Shown here one piece after another: positions 26,555 through 35,750 of a stretch of 64,000 bases of DNA (position 1 is its first letter; every line of letters starts with the position of its first letter). Location of the stretch: positions 1 through 64,000 of the forward strand of contig NZ_LMJY01000021.1 of assembly GCF_001421325.1 (NCBI RefSeq), given 5' to 3'. Source of the stretch: Novosphingobium sp. Leaf2. GTDB taxonomy: Bacteria; Pseudomonadota; Alphaproteobacteria; Sphingomonadales; Sphingomonadaceae. Made by a program: the position numbers and the translations under genes. The notes under the pieces were generated by a model. It had not been told where the DNA came from. It searched no databases and saw only the letters and a list, made by a program, of their open reading frames with translations.

Positions 26555-29008
26555 ATGGGGAAATCCAGGAATTTATTTTACGCGATGGCATCGATCCCGG
26601 TAATCGCGGCGTTTCTTGTTCAGGCCGGTCCGGCGATGGCGCAGGATGCTGAAGAAAAGGCCAGTTCTTCGCCGGGTGACATCGTCGTTACGGCCCGTAA
26701 ACGTGAGGAGGATATCCTCAAGACGCCCGTGACCGTCGTTGCGATCACGCGTGAGCAGATGGACATCAAGGGCATCAAGACGATGCAGGATCTGGCCGCA
26801 TCGACGCCAGGTATCAACATTAACGACAGTTCTTCGGGGCACGCGGACCGTTCGTTTCAGCAGGTAATCCTGCGCGGCATGACGCCGTCCACTACCTTGG
26901 CAACGACGACGTCGTTGTTCATCGACGGCGTTCCCATCGCTTCGCCTTCGGCCTTCACCGCGATCAGCGCGCCGGAACGCATCGAAATCCTCAAGGGCCC
27001 GCAAAGCGCCTATTTTGGCCGTAATACCTTTGCCGGGGCCATCAACGTGGTGAACTCGATCCCCAAAGGCGAATGGAGCGGCTCTGCCACCGGCATGGTC
27101 GGCACGCGCAGCAATTATCGCGTCCGGGGTGAACTGGAAGGGCCCATCATTGGTGATGCGCTGACTTTCCGCGTGACGGGCGAAAAGTTCTCGAAAGACG
27201 GCTCGTGGCGCAACGAGTCCAACGGCGAGACCCTTGGTGATCAGTCCACCGCAACCGGCACGCTGCTGATCGTCGCCAAGCCTACCGATAAGCTGACGAT
27301 CAAGCTGTTCGGCATGATTGCCAAGGATGACGATGGCCCGTCCGCGCAGACCCGTATCCTGGCGCAGAACATTCGCGATACCAACGGCAACCTGATCTAT
27401 GCCAGCCAGTCCAACTGCGTGCTGAACGGTAATCCGTATATCTGCGGGACCTTGCCGCGCACGATCAACGGGGTGTCGGCCAACACAACGGTCACCACCA
27501 ATCTGCGCAACTTGCTCGCCATCGACACAAATCGCGTGGTTTCTCCAGAAGATACCGTCGATCACTATGGCCTGCTGCGTCATACCCGGCATGCGCATGC
27601 CACGCTCGATTATGAACTGAACGACCAATTGTCGTTGTCGGTGCTGGGCGGTTACAATCGCGAAAAGTGGAGCACGCTGATCGATCTGGATGGATACGAT
27701 ACGTCGATGCTTGCATCGCCGTTTTCGCCGGACGGCTATTTCGACTTTCCGTACGTTATTGAGCGCGACAATCTTGACTGGTCGACGGAAGCGCGGCTGA
27801 ATTTCGACTTCGGCAAGCTGCGCGGCGTGGTAGGCGCCAGTTACTTGTACGCCCGGACGTATGGCGCGCTTGCAAGCGGGCTGTCGACGGCTTCGAACAC
27901 CAGCTATTCCAAGGGCGGTAAGGATCAGAGCGAAACCAAGGGCGCGTACTTTGGCCTGACGTATGATTTCACCGACCAGCTCTCTCTCAGTGTCGAAGGA
28001 CGCTACCAGATCGATAAGCTGGCTTCCTACGTTTCGGCGTCCGGTCTGACTGTACGCGGCTCACAATTTGTTCCGGCGGGCGTATACGCGCCGGGCACAC
28101 TGCTCGCTGAAAAAGAGTTCAAGAACTTTACGCCGCGCGTGATTCTAAATTTCCAGGCAACGCCTGACCTTATGGTCTATGCATCGTGGGCGAAGGGCAT
28201 AAATCCCGCGCAGTTCAACACAGGCATTCTGAGCCAGACAGCATCAATCCAGCAGGCCGCCGCCAATGCGGGAATGACGCTGACAGTCGATCCGGAAAAG
28301 CTCACCAACTACGAGATGGGTGTCAAGGGCCGTCTGTTTGGCGGTTCGCTTACGTATGCAGTTTCTGCCTATTATGCGCAGTGGCGCAACCAGATCAATT
28401 CGATCCTATTGACCGTGCCGGACGGCACTTTCACTAACGGCATCGAAAATGTGGCTTTCGTCAGCGGGTACTCTAATTCGGGCTCGGTTGATCTGTACGG
28501 CGTGGAAGGGCAGTTCGCCTGGCGTCCGATCGACTTGATAACGATTGATGGTGGTGCTGCTTTCAACATGACTGACATCCGCTCGTTTGTTAGCCCAACG
28601 ATCACGGCGCTTACCGGTATTACCGATTACACCGGCTACGAAATGCCCAATGCATCCAAGTATTCGGCAAATCTTGGTATTCAGATCGGCGGCAACGTGA
28701 AGGGTCAGGAGAACACCACGTGGTTCCTGCGTGGTGACTGGAACTTCAAGTCCGGTTTCTATACGAACCAGGCTAATACCACCAAGACCAGCGATGCGCA
28801 CAAGTTCAACTTCCGCACCGGCGCCACCTGGGGGAACAAGTCACTTCAGGTGTTTGTGAACAATGCCTTCAACAACAAGGCGTACACCAGCGCAACGGAT
28901 AACTGGACGATCGAGCAAGGCTATCGCTACTTGTCCACCTACTCGGCGGTTCTGGTCGGATTGCCCGAGTTGCGGACTGCTGGCGTTGAATTCAGAATCA
29001 ATTTCTAA
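26555..29008 (+). CDS. TonB-dependent outer-membrane receptor
   Basis: An 817-residue outer-membrane active transporter powered by TonB-ExbBD. A signal peptide ends at PAMAQD and is followed by the TonB box region DIVVTARKREEDI. The plug domain runs to about residue 180 (LRGMTPS, SLFIDGVPIAS, RIEILKGPQSAYFGRNTFAGAIN, read in parts), then the 22-strand barrel, ending in phenylalanine (EFRINF). It resembles the sphingomonad receptors annotated for aromatic or steroid-like compounds rather than siderophore receptors, but the ligand is unknown. The ATG at 26555 has AAGGGG upstream; the frame continues further back without a signal peptide. It is followed by a strong hairpin. Confidence 0.93.
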   Translation: MGKSRNLFYAMASIPVIAAFLVQAGPAMAQDAEEKASSSPGDIVVTARKREEDILKTPVTVVAITREQMDIKGIKTMQDLAASTPGININDSSSGHADRSFQQVILRGMTPSTTLATTTSLFIDGVPIASPSAFTAISAPERIEILKGPQSAYFGRNTFAGAINVVNSIPKGEWSGSATGMVGTRSNYRVRGELEGPIIGDALTFRVTGEKFSKDGSWRNESNGETLGDQSTATGTLLIVAKPTDKLTIKLFGMIAKDDDGPSAQTRILAQNIRDTNGNLIYASQSNCVLNGNPYICGTLPRTINGVSANTTVTTNLRNLLAIDTNRVVSPEDTVDHYGLLRHTRHAHATLDYELNDQLSLSVLGGYNREKWSTLIDLDGYDTSMLASPFSPDGYFDFPYVIERDNLDWSTEARLNFDFGKLRGVVGASYLYARTYGALASGLSTASNTSYSKGGKDQSETKGAYFGLTYDFTDQLSLSVEGRYQIDKLASYVSASGLTVRGSQFVPAGVYAPGTLLAEKEFKNFTPRVILNFQATPDLMVYASWAKGINPAQFNTGILSQTASIQQAAANAGMTLTVDPEKLTNYEMGVKGRLFGGSLTYAVSAYYAQWRNQINSILLTVPDGTFTNGIENVAFVSGYSNSGSVDLYGVEGQFAWRPIDLITIDGGAAFNMTDIRSFVSPTITALTGITDYTGYEMPNASKYSANLGIQIGGNVKGQENTTWFLRGDWNFKSGFYTNQANTTKTSDAHKFNFRTGATWGNKSLQVFVNNAFNNKAYTSATDNWTIEQGYRYLSTYSAVLVGLPELRTAGVEFRINF

Positions 29009-29021
29009 GCTATGACCCTAC

Positions 29022-29062
29022 CTTTCAGCCGGCAGAATGCATTTTGCTTCGCCGGCTGAAAG
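29022..29062 (+). terminator. Large hairpin after the TonB receptor
   Basis: CTTTCAGCCGGC (29022-29033) and GCCGGCTGAAAG (29051-29062) form a perfect 12-base stem with a 17-base loop, 13 bases after the stop. It could terminate transcription or stabilise the receptor message while letting some transcripts reach the hydrolase genes. Confidence 0.7.
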
Positions 29063-29113
29063 TTCCGGCCTGAAGGTTTGGCCTGACCCCTTTTTACGTA
29101 TGGTAACCATTGA

Positions 29114-30703
29114 ATGAAGCATTCAGCACGACGCACAGCAAAAGCGATGATCCCGGCGTTGGCGGCTTTCGTCACGCTGCAAGCTGGCGCGCACGCCCGT
29201 GACGCAGGTAGCGCGCCGACCGCTACCGTTTCGGCAGGGGCTTTGCGCGGCGTCAATGCGGGCAACGTTGCCGTGTTTCTGGGCATCCCTTATGCCGCGC
29301 CGCCTGTGGGTGACCTGCGTTGGCGTGCTCCGCGTCCGGCTGCGGCCTGGCCCGCGGTGCGCAACGCCACCGCGTTCGGCCATGACTGCATGCAAAACCC
29401 GTTTCCAGGCGACGAAGCGCCTTTGCGGACCACGCCTGACGAGGATTGTCTTTATCTAAATGTCTGGAAACCGGCGACCGCGCGGCCTGGCGCAAAGTTG
29501 CCGGTAGTGGTGTGGTTTTATGGCGGCGCGTTCATCGGCGGTGGCACGTCTCCGGCGATCTACGACGGGTCGGCGTTCGCGCGGCAGGGTGTGATCTTCG
29601 TCAGTTTCAATTACCGCGTGGGGCGGTTTGGTTTCTTTTCGCATCCGGCGTTGACGGCGGAGCAGGGACCCGTAGGCAACTTCGCGGTCTCCGACCAGGT
29701 GGCTGCATTGGCCTGGGTGCGTGACAACATCGCCGCGTTCGGGGGCGACGCCACCAAAGTGACCATCATCGGCGAATCCGCCGGTGGCACGTCGGTGATC
29801 AACATGCTGACTGTGCCGTCAGCGCGTGGGCTGTTTCGCGGCACCATCTCGATGTCGGGCGGTGGGCGTTCGTTGCTGCGCACCGCCACCCTTGAAGCGA
29901 GCGAGCAGGTGGGCCTCAATTTCGCCAAACGTGAAGGTGTGGAGGGCACCAGCGCGGATGCCTTGGCGGCCTTGCGCCGGCTACCCGCCGCGCAGGTCCA
30001 GGGAAAAAACCTTTTCGCCGATCGGCTTGGAACGCCGATGACGTATATCGGCGGTTATGTCGCGGATCGCAGCGTCGTACCCCGCCCCAGCGATACCGCG
30101 ATGGAAGCAGGTGCCATGGCCCGTGTTCCCGTGATGATCGGATGGACCAGCGCGGACGCAGGGCTTTCCTTCGCGCAAGACAAGACGCAGCTTTTCAAAA
30201 GTTTCGGTTCGCATGGCGAGGCAATCCGCAAGGCCTACGATCCGGATGGCACGCGTCCGTTCGAAGCGCTACGCTACGAGATCACCCGGGACCAGTACAT
30301 GGCTGAACCCGCCCGTTTCGTGGCGCGCCACGCCACGCACCTTGGCAGCCAGGCCTTCGTCTATCGCTTTGGGTACGTGGCGCATGCGATGCGGGCGAAA
30401 TGGCGGGACGGCGCACCGCACGCCACCGACATTCCGTACTTTTTCGATACGGTAGAGGCGCGGTATGGGGCGAGCACAACACCGCAGGACCGCGCCGCAG
30501 CGCGCCTGGCCAATCGCTACGTCGTGAATTTCGTCAAGACTCAAAACCCTAACGGCAGCGGCAATCCGCCCTGGTCTGCCTACACCAAGGGCGGCGAGGC
30601 GATGATGGATTTCACGATGGACGCGGCGGCAAAAAGTATCGCCAACCCCTCGACTGCCAAACTCGACGTTATCGCCGCCACTGCCCAGGTGCCCGAGCAA
30701 TGA
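29114..30703 (+). CDS. Secreted type-B carboxylesterase
   Basis: A 529-residue alpha/beta hydrolase of the carboxylesterase type-B family, with a signal peptide (cleavage near AHA-RD), so probably periplasmic. It has the N-terminal FLGIPYAAPPVGDLRW motif, EDCLYLNVWKP, the oxyanion hole FYGGAFIGGG, nucleophile S222 in GESAGG and histidine H436 (APHATDIPYFFD). The catalytic acid normally sits in a DEG motif; here it is DAG (residues 348-350), so the usual glutamate is alanine. Either another acid takes over or activity is altered. The stop overlaps the next start (ATGA), tying it to the serine hydrolase. The substrate is presumably an ester imported by the receptor. Confidence 0.9.
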   Translation: MKHSARRTAKAMIPALAAFVTLQAGAHARDAGSAPTATVSAGALRGVNAGNVAVFLGIPYAAPPVGDLRWRAPRPAAAWPAVRNATAFGHDCMQNPFPGDEAPLRTTPDEDCLYLNVWKPATARPGAKLPVVVWFYGGAFIGGGTSPAIYDGSAFARQGVIFVSFNYRVGRFGFFSHPALTAEQGPVGNFAVSDQVAALAWVRDNIAAFGGDATKVTIIGESAGGTSVINMLTVPSARGLFRGTISMSGGGRSLLRTATLEASEQVGLNFAKREGVEGTSADALAALRRLPAAQVQGKNLFADRLGTPMTYIGGYVADRSVVPRPSDTAMEAGAMARVPVMIGWTSADAGLSFAQDKTQLFKSFGSHGEAIRKAYDPDGTRPFEALRYEITRDQYMAEPARFVARHATHLGSQAFVYRFGYVAHAMRAKWRDGAPHATDIPYFFDTVEARYGASTTPQDRAAARLANRYVVNFVKTQNPNGSGNPPWSAYTKGGEAMMDFTMDAAAKSIANPSTAKLDVIAATAQVPEQ

Positions 30704-31947
30704 TCCGGGTGAGCTTCAAGACGTGGCCGCGCCTGCTTGCTGTGGCAGCTGCTTTGGGGTCGCTGACGCCGGTCGCGGCGCAGACGCCGACATCACCGTC
30801 CGCCCAGGATGAGGCGGTCTACCGCCAGCGCCTTGCCGCTTTCGTCGCGGATCCGGGTAACTTCCCATATGCGCCGATGGAACCACTGCGCGGTGCGGCG
30901 CGGTGGCAGCCGCTGCCATTGGCCGCGCGGCCAGTGATCGCATCCGCTGCGCTCGACAGCGCGACCGCGTATGCCAAAGCCATGCGCTCAAGCGCGTTCA
31001 TCGTGTGGCGGGATGGGAAGATCGAGCGGGAATGGTATGGCGAGGGTGTCGATCGCACCACGCCGCTCATCTCGAAATCGCTGTCCAAGCCGCTGGCGGC
31101 CATCGCTGTCGGTCGGGCGATTGCCCTTGGCAAGATCGCTTCGCTCGACCAGCCGATCAGCGATTTTCTGCCGGAGACGAAAGGCACCCAAAAGGGGCGC
31201 ATCCTGCTTCGGCACCTGCTCGATATGCGTTCAGGCATGTTGCACCAGGGCTTCAGCCGCGATCCGAAGAACCCTTACAATCGCGCCTTTCTGGATGTCG
31301 ATTTCGGACAGCGCATTGTGGACAGTTATCCGATGATCGCGGAGCCCGGCACGCTGTATTCGTACGCCAACGCGCCGGCCGATCTGGTGGCGGTGGTGAT
31401 CGAACGGGCCACCGGCCAGCGCTATGGCGATTTCGTGTCCCGGGAAGTGCTCCGCCCGCTTGGCGCGCAGGGTGGCGAAATCTGGGTCGGCAAGCCTGGC
31501 GGTCTGGCGCATTCAGGCTGCTGTGCACGACTGCCGGCAGAAACGTTCCTGAGGCTGGCGGTGCTGCTGCTCGATGATGGGCAATGGCACGCAAAGCGGC
31601 TGCTGCCGCGCGGCTACGTCGCCCAGATGCGCAAGGGCACCCCCCAGAACCCGAGCTTCGGGCTGGGCATCTGGCTGGGTGAGCCTTACCTGCAACGCCG
31701 CGGTTTCGGCGCGCCTGGTCAGCTGGGGCCTCAGGTGCTGCATTCGCAGCCTTACCTCGATCCAGCGCTGTTCCTGTTCGACGGCAATTCCAACCAGACC
31801 GTGCAGGTATCTCCGGCGAACCGCCTGATCGTGCTGCGCATGGGGCCTACCCCGCCCGCGCCAACAGCCGGCGGGGCAGGCGAATGGGACAACAGCATCC
31901 TTCCCAATACGCTGATCCGCGGCTTGCCGACAGCAAACCGGCGGTAA
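30700..31947 (+). CDS. Beta-lactamase-fold serine hydrolase (class C / 6-aminohexanoate-dimer hydrolase type)
   Basis: A 415-residue protein of the penicillin-binding/beta-lactamase fold, with a signal-like N-terminus ending near VAAQTP. The S-x-x-K motif is SLSK (in LISKSLSKPLAAIAVG) and the Y-x-N motif is YAN (LYSYANAPADL). The C-terminal strand GNSNQTVQVSP replaces the usual H/K-S/T-G region. Such proteins include esterases, amidases and 6-aminohexanoate-dimer hydrolase, and most are not true beta-lactamases. Translation is coupled to the carboxylesterase by a 4-base overlap, so the two probably work on the same compound. Confidence 0.88.
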   Translation: MIRVSFKTWPRLLAVAAALGSLTPVAAQTPTSPSAQDEAVYRQRLAAFVADPGNFPYAPMEPLRGAARWQPLPLAARPVIASAALDSATAYAKAMRSSAFIVWRDGKIEREWYGEGVDRTTPLISKSLSKPLAAIAVGRAIALGKIASLDQPISDFLPETKGTQKGRILLRHLLDMRSGMLHQGFSRDPKNPYNRAFLDVDFGQRIVDSYPMIAEPGTLYSYANAPADLVAVVIERATGQRYGDFVSREVLRPLGAQGGEIWVGKPGGLAHSGCCARLPAETFLRLAVLLLDDGQWHAKRLLPRGYVAQMRKGTPQNPSFGLGIWLGEPYLQRRGFGAPGQLGPQVLHSQPYLDPALFLFDGNSNQTVQVSPANRLIVLRMGPTPPAPTAGGAGEWDNSILPNTLIRGLPTANRR

Positions 31948-31977
31948 CGCGATCCTATCATGAATGGAGAAGCTCCG

Positions 31978-32904
31978 ATGGATACCAATGTCTCGCGCAG
32001 AGGCCTGATGGTCGCAGGATCGATCGCGGCTTCGCTGACCGCTGCAGGGGCGGTTGCTGGCCGGGCGGTGGCTGCCGCACGCGGCCCCGTCACCGATGGC
32101 GATGTGGCAAGCCGCCTTGCTGATCCCGCAACCCGGGCCCGGGTCCAGGCGCGCGTTCGCGGCTCTTGCGGGCGGGAAACGATTCCGATCTTCTATCGCC
32201 TGGATCTGTATGGCTATACCGGCGAAGGCAATCTGGTTCCGTATTTTACGCTCAACCATCTGAGCGTCAACGAATGGCGTCCGTTGCCCAATGACGAGTA
32301 CGAAGCCAAGACGTTCGAATGCGGCGCGTACTGCAAGTTCGGCACGGACGAAGCGCTCGACACCTGGACCAACCCGATTACCGGGGAGACCCGCGAGGTG
32401 TTCCATTTCCTGGGCGGCCCGTTCACCGTGGTCACCGGCGCCAACGGCATTCGGGCGATGGGCGCGGAGCTAACCCCGCATCCGGCCCGGATGGAGGCTT
32501 TCGGCGGGACGTTCTTCCTGACCTCGTCCGCCAGCATGGCCCGCCCCAACCCCACAGCGGCCAAGGATCATCCCGAACTTTACAGCGGAAAGGTATCGTA
32601 CTGGGATACGATCTCTACCGTCACATGCAGCACGAAGGCCGCGTTCGACGATACGCTGTCCAGCGCGCCGGCGGTCTGCCATTTCCAGAACATGGGTTCG
32701 TGGCACCCGTGGCTGGGCATGGGACAGAAACCGGGGCGGACTTATGGACGGGCGGCCGGCACCAAGCTGCGGTCTATCGACGAGATCCCGGCGGCTGCCC
32801 GTAAAACGCTGGAGGCCAAGACGCCGCAGATATTTGACCGCGCGAACTGGACGACGCCGCTGATGGATATTCCGGAATATATCAGGTCGCTGGACAAGCG
32901 CTGA
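31978..32904 (+). CDS. DUF1838 family protein, Tat-exported (copy 3)
   Basis: A 308-residue third paralogue, 30 bases after the serine hydrolase. It starts with a textbook twin-arginine signal (SRRGLMVAGSIAASL). The body carries FGTDEALDTWTNPITGETRE, equivalent to the ATGE...NPWTG region of copy 1, and the C-terminal SWHPWLGMGQKPG motif. It is closer to copy 1 than to copy 2 by eye. ATG 31978 follows GGAG; an ATG at 31960 is also in frame. With copies 1 and 2 it brackets the receptor and the two hydrolases, which argues for a shared pathway. Confidence 0.82.
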   Translation: MDTNVSRRGLMVAGSIAASLTAAGAVAGRAVAAARGPVTDGDVASRLADPATRARVQARVRGSCGRETIPIFYRLDLYGYTGEGNLVPYFTLNHLSVNEWRPLPNDEYEAKTFECGAYCKFGTDEALDTWTNPITGETREVFHFLGGPFTVVTGANGIRAMGAELTPHPARMEAFGGTFFLTSSASMARPNPTAAKDHPELYSGKVSYWDTISTVTCSTKAAFDDTLSSAPAVCHFQNMGSWHPWLGMGQKPGRTYGRAAGTKLRSIDEIPAAARKTLEAKTPQIFDRANWTTPLMDIPEYIRSLDKR

Positions 32905-32944
32905 GGTTGCGGCGTCGGTGCGGGGGGTGGCTCACCCTGCGCTG

Positions 32945-32962
32945 CGCGGCTATACAGCCGCG
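32945..32962 (+). terminator. Hairpin between the DUF1838 copy 3 and pirin genes
   Basis: CGCGGCT and AGCCGCG pair perfectly over 7 bases around ATAC. It may mark the end of the DUF1838/TonB transcript. No T-run follows, so read-through into the pirin gene is possible. Confidence 0.5.
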
Positions 32963-32991
32963 AAGAGCAGCATCGGCAAAGGTGAACCGGC

Positions 32992-33888
32992 ATGATAGAA
33001 ATGGTGATCGCGCAGCGCCGCCGCAGCCTTGGCGGCGGGCTGGATGTCGGCCGGGTGCTGCCCTTCGCGCAGCGGCGCATGGTGGGTCCGTTCGTGTTCT
33101 TCGACCATATGGGCCCGCTGGACGTAGCGGCTGGGGCAGACCGCAGCCTTGATGTGCGGCCGCACCCGCATATCGGTCTGTCCACGGTCACATATCTGTT
33201 TTCCGGCGAGATCGTGCACCGCGACAGCGTGGGATCGCATCAGCCGATCCGCGCGCGCGAGGTGAACTGGATGACGGCCGGCAGCGGCATCACCCATTCG
33301 GAACGCTTCGAAAAGGCGCGAGCGGTGGGCGATCATCTGCATGGCATCCAGGCCTGGGTTGCCCTGCCGGACGGGCAGGAAGAAGTAGCGCCGGCATTCT
33401 CCCACCATGCGGGAGACGACCTTCCACAGTGGCACGAGGGCGGCGTGCAAGGCCAGTTGATCGCCGGGAGCGCGTATGGGCTGACGGCAGGCGTGCAGAC
33501 CCATTCCCCGTTGTTCTACGCTCATCTGGACATGGAAGCGGGGGCGGTTGCCGAAATACCGTCGGGCTTTTCGGAGCGGGCCGTATATGTCGCCACCGGC
33601 GCGGTGGAGATCGACGGTGCCCGTCATGAGGCGGGCAACATGCTGGTGGTCACCGGCGCGGCATCGCAGGTTCGCGCCGTGGCACCGTCCACCATCATGG
33701 TTCTGGGCGGGGAGCCTGTGGGCGAGCGGCATCTGTACTGGAACTTCGTTTCTTCGTCGAAGGACCGGCTGCGACAGGCCGCGGAGGATTGGAAGGCCGG
33801 GCGGATGAAACTGCCGGATGCCGACGATGCCGAGTTTATCCCCCTGCCCGATGATGCGCCCGTGCCCTCGCCACCAGCGATGTCCTGA
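32992..33888 (+). CDS. Pirin family protein (first copy)
   Basis: A 298-residue double-cupin protein. The N-terminal cupin carries the metal-site pattern PHPHIGLSTVTYLFSGE with IVHRDSVGSHQ, then REVNWMTAGSGITHSE, which is the pirin signature (three histidines and a glutamate). Bacterial pirins act as quercetinase-like dioxygenases or regulatory cofactors. Its order after the DUF1838 cluster could be coincidental. It is convergent with the LysR gene beyond it, 26 bases away. Confidence 0.92.
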   Translation: MIEMVIAQRRRSLGGGLDVGRVLPFAQRRMVGPFVFFDHMGPLDVAAGADRSLDVRPHPHIGLSTVTYLFSGEIVHRDSVGSHQPIRAREVNWMTAGSGITHSERFEKARAVGDHLHGIQAWVALPDGQEEVAPAFSHHAGDDLPQWHEGGVQGQLIAGSAYGLTAGVQTHSPLFYAHLDMEAGAVAEIPSGFSERAVYVATGAVEIDGARHEAGNMLVVTGAASQVRAVAPSTIMVLGGEPVGERHLYWNFVSSSKDRLRQAAEDWKAGRMKLPDADDAEFIPLPDDAPVPSPPAMS

Positions 33889-33914
33889 CCGGCATTAGCG
33901 CTGCGATGCGGGCG

Positions 33915-34844
33915 TTAAATGTCCGCCATGCCCGTAACCGGGCGATCGTCTGCGCCCAGCACCACGAACTGGTCCAGCAGCCACGATGCCGCTGGGCCCG
34001 GCGGCGTGTCGCGGCGCCAGATGCCGGAGAGCCGATATATGCCGCCGGTGTGATCGGGCATCGCCAGTTGCACCAGCGTTCCGGAAAACAGGTCCGCCTC
34101 GATCATCGGCAGTGGCATGTTGCCCCAGCCGATGCCCTGCCGCAGCAACGCGTGTTTGGCGCCAAGGTCCGCAAGCCGCCACGTGCGTGGACTGATGACC
34201 GAATATTCGCGACCTTCGGTGAAGCGCGACCGGTCGGTCAGCACAAGCTGCGTATATTCGCGCGCTGCGCCCGGCTCGATCTTCGTCATCCGTCCCAGTG
34301 GATGGTCCGGCGCGGCGACCGGCACCATCGTTACCGCGCCGGCCAGCCGGCTTTCGATGCCTTCCACGCCTTTGGACAACGGCCCTGACACGCCGATTAC
34401 CGCCTCCTTGTCCAGCACCATGGACGTTACCGCCCCCAGCGCCTCGACATGCAGGCGCAGTTGCACCGTGGGAAATTCCGCCGCGAAGCCGCGCAGGACC
34501 TGGCCAAGCCGCTCCGCCGGCAGCATGACGTCAACGGCAAGATCGACTTCCGCCTCCAGGCCTTCGAGCAACCCCTTCACCTTGGCGCGCAAGCCATCGA
34601 CGCCTTGCGCCACGTTGCGCGCTTCGGTGAGGACAGCGCGGCCGGCGTCGGTCAACCTGGGCTTGCGGGTGCCTTCACGCTCGAACAGCAGGACACCCAG
34701 CTGGGCCTCCAGGTTGGCAACGCCGTAGCTGATCACCGATACCGCGCGGTTGAGCTTGCGCGCGGCGGCGGCAAAACTGCCGCAATCGACGATAGCCAGC
34801 AGTATCCTGATCTGATCGAGGGTGGGGGTGCCGGGCGTATTCAC
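33915..34844 (-). CDS. LysR-family transcriptional regulator next to pirin
   Basis: A 309-residue regulator with the helix-turn-helix at LDQIRILLAIVDCGSFAAAA and SVISYGVANLEAQLGV, then a co-inducer-binding domain. It is divergent from the second pirin gene, an arrangement common in proteobacteria, where the LysR protein is assumed to control the pirin. The effector is unknown. The 121-base gap should hold the operator. Confidence 0.9.
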   Translation of the reverse strand: MNTPGTPTLDQIRILLAIVDCGSFAAAARKLNRAVSVISYGVANLEAQLGVLLFEREGTRKPRLTDAGRAVLTEARNVAQGVDGLRAKVKGLLEGLEAEVDLAVDVMLPAERLGQVLRGFAAEFPTVQLRLHVEALGAVTSMVLDKEAVIGVSGPLSKGVEGIESRLAGAVTMVPVAAPDHPLGRMTKIEPGAAREYTQLVLTDRSRFTEGREYSVISPRTWRLADLGAKHALLRQGIGWGNMPLPMIEADLFSGTLVQLAMPDHTGGIYRLSGIWRRDTPPGPAASWLLDQFVVLGADDRPVTGMADI

Positions 34845-34965
34845 TATTCAGCTTTCTCGAACAAATGATGCAAACTTATGCCTCTGCACAGGAAAGCTGG
34901 CAAGGCCTACATCGGTCTCAACACGAAGCGAACCTTACCAGCCGCTTCTTATGAGGAGACCCGAG

Positions 34966-35664
34966 ATGATCGAACTGCGACCTTTTGACAGCCTTGGCGG
35001 CGCCAATCACGGCTGGCTCAATGCCAAGCACCACTTCTCCTTCGCCGACTACCATGATCCGGCCCGCGTCCACTGGGGCAACCTGCGGGTGTGGAATGAT
35101 GACATTATCGCGCCGCAGACCGGTTTCCCCCCGCACCCCCACCGCGACATGGAAATCATCACGTACGTTCGGGAAGGCGCGATCACCCACGAGGACAGCC
35201 TTGGCAACAAGGGCCGCACCGAAGCGGGCGATGTTCAGGTGATGAGCGCGGGTACCGGCGTGCGCCACTCCGAATACAATCTCGAGGACGTGGAGACGCG
35301 CATTTTCCAGATCTGGATCGTCCCCACTCGCAACGGCGAGGCGCCATCCTGGGGCGCCAAGCCCTTCCCCAAGGGCGAACGGTCCGGCCGTTTCGTCACT
35401 CTGGCGTCGGGCTACGAAGACGATAACGACGCGTTGCCGATCCGTACCGATGCGCGGGTTCTGGGCGCGACCTTGAAGGCCGGCGAAGTGGCCGAGTATC
35501 CGCTGGGGCGGGACCGCAAGGCCTACCTCGTGCCCGCGACCGGATCTGTCCGCATCGATGACGTGCAGGTCAATGCCCGCGACGGTGCGGCGATCAAGGA
35601 TGTCGATGTGCTGCGCATCACCGCGCTGGAGGATAGCGAGATCGTGATGGTCGATGCGGCCTGA
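34966..35664 (+). CDS. Pirin family protein (second copy, YhhW-like)
   Basis: A 232-residue pirin. The metal site shows as PPHPHRDMEIITYVREGAIT with THEDSLGN and DVQVMSAGTGVRHSE, keeping the three histidines and a glutamate. It is shorter than the first pirin and closer to the E. coli YhhW type with quercetinase activity. The start is ATG 34966 behind GAGGAG; upstream codons are not family-like. A strong terminator follows. Confidence 0.93.
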   Translation: MIELRPFDSLGGANHGWLNAKHHFSFADYHDPARVHWGNLRVWNDDIIAPQTGFPPHPHRDMEIITYVREGAITHEDSLGNKGRTEAGDVQVMSAGTGVRHSEYNLEDVETRIFQIWIVPTRNGEAPSWGAKPFPKGERSGRFVTLASGYEDDNDALPIRTDARVLGATLKAGEVAEYPLGRDRKAYLVPATGSVRIDDVQVNARDGAAIKDVDVLRITALEDSEIVMVDAA

Positions 35665-35700
35665 GGCAATCGGCTACAACAAGTAGCCGCAGATATCGAG

Positions 35701-35750
35701 AGCGGCGGCGCCCTTTCCGATTGCGGAAAAGGCGTCGCCGCTTGCGTTTT
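35701..35750 (+). terminator. Rho-independent terminator after the second pirin
   Basis: A long stem (AGCGGCGGCGCC against GGCGTCGCCGCT, with TTTCCG/CGGAAA inside) is followed by GCGTTTT, a good intrinsic terminator. A second 7-base hairpin (CGGCTAC-N5-GTAGCCG, 35671-35689) lies just before it. Confidence 0.8.
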
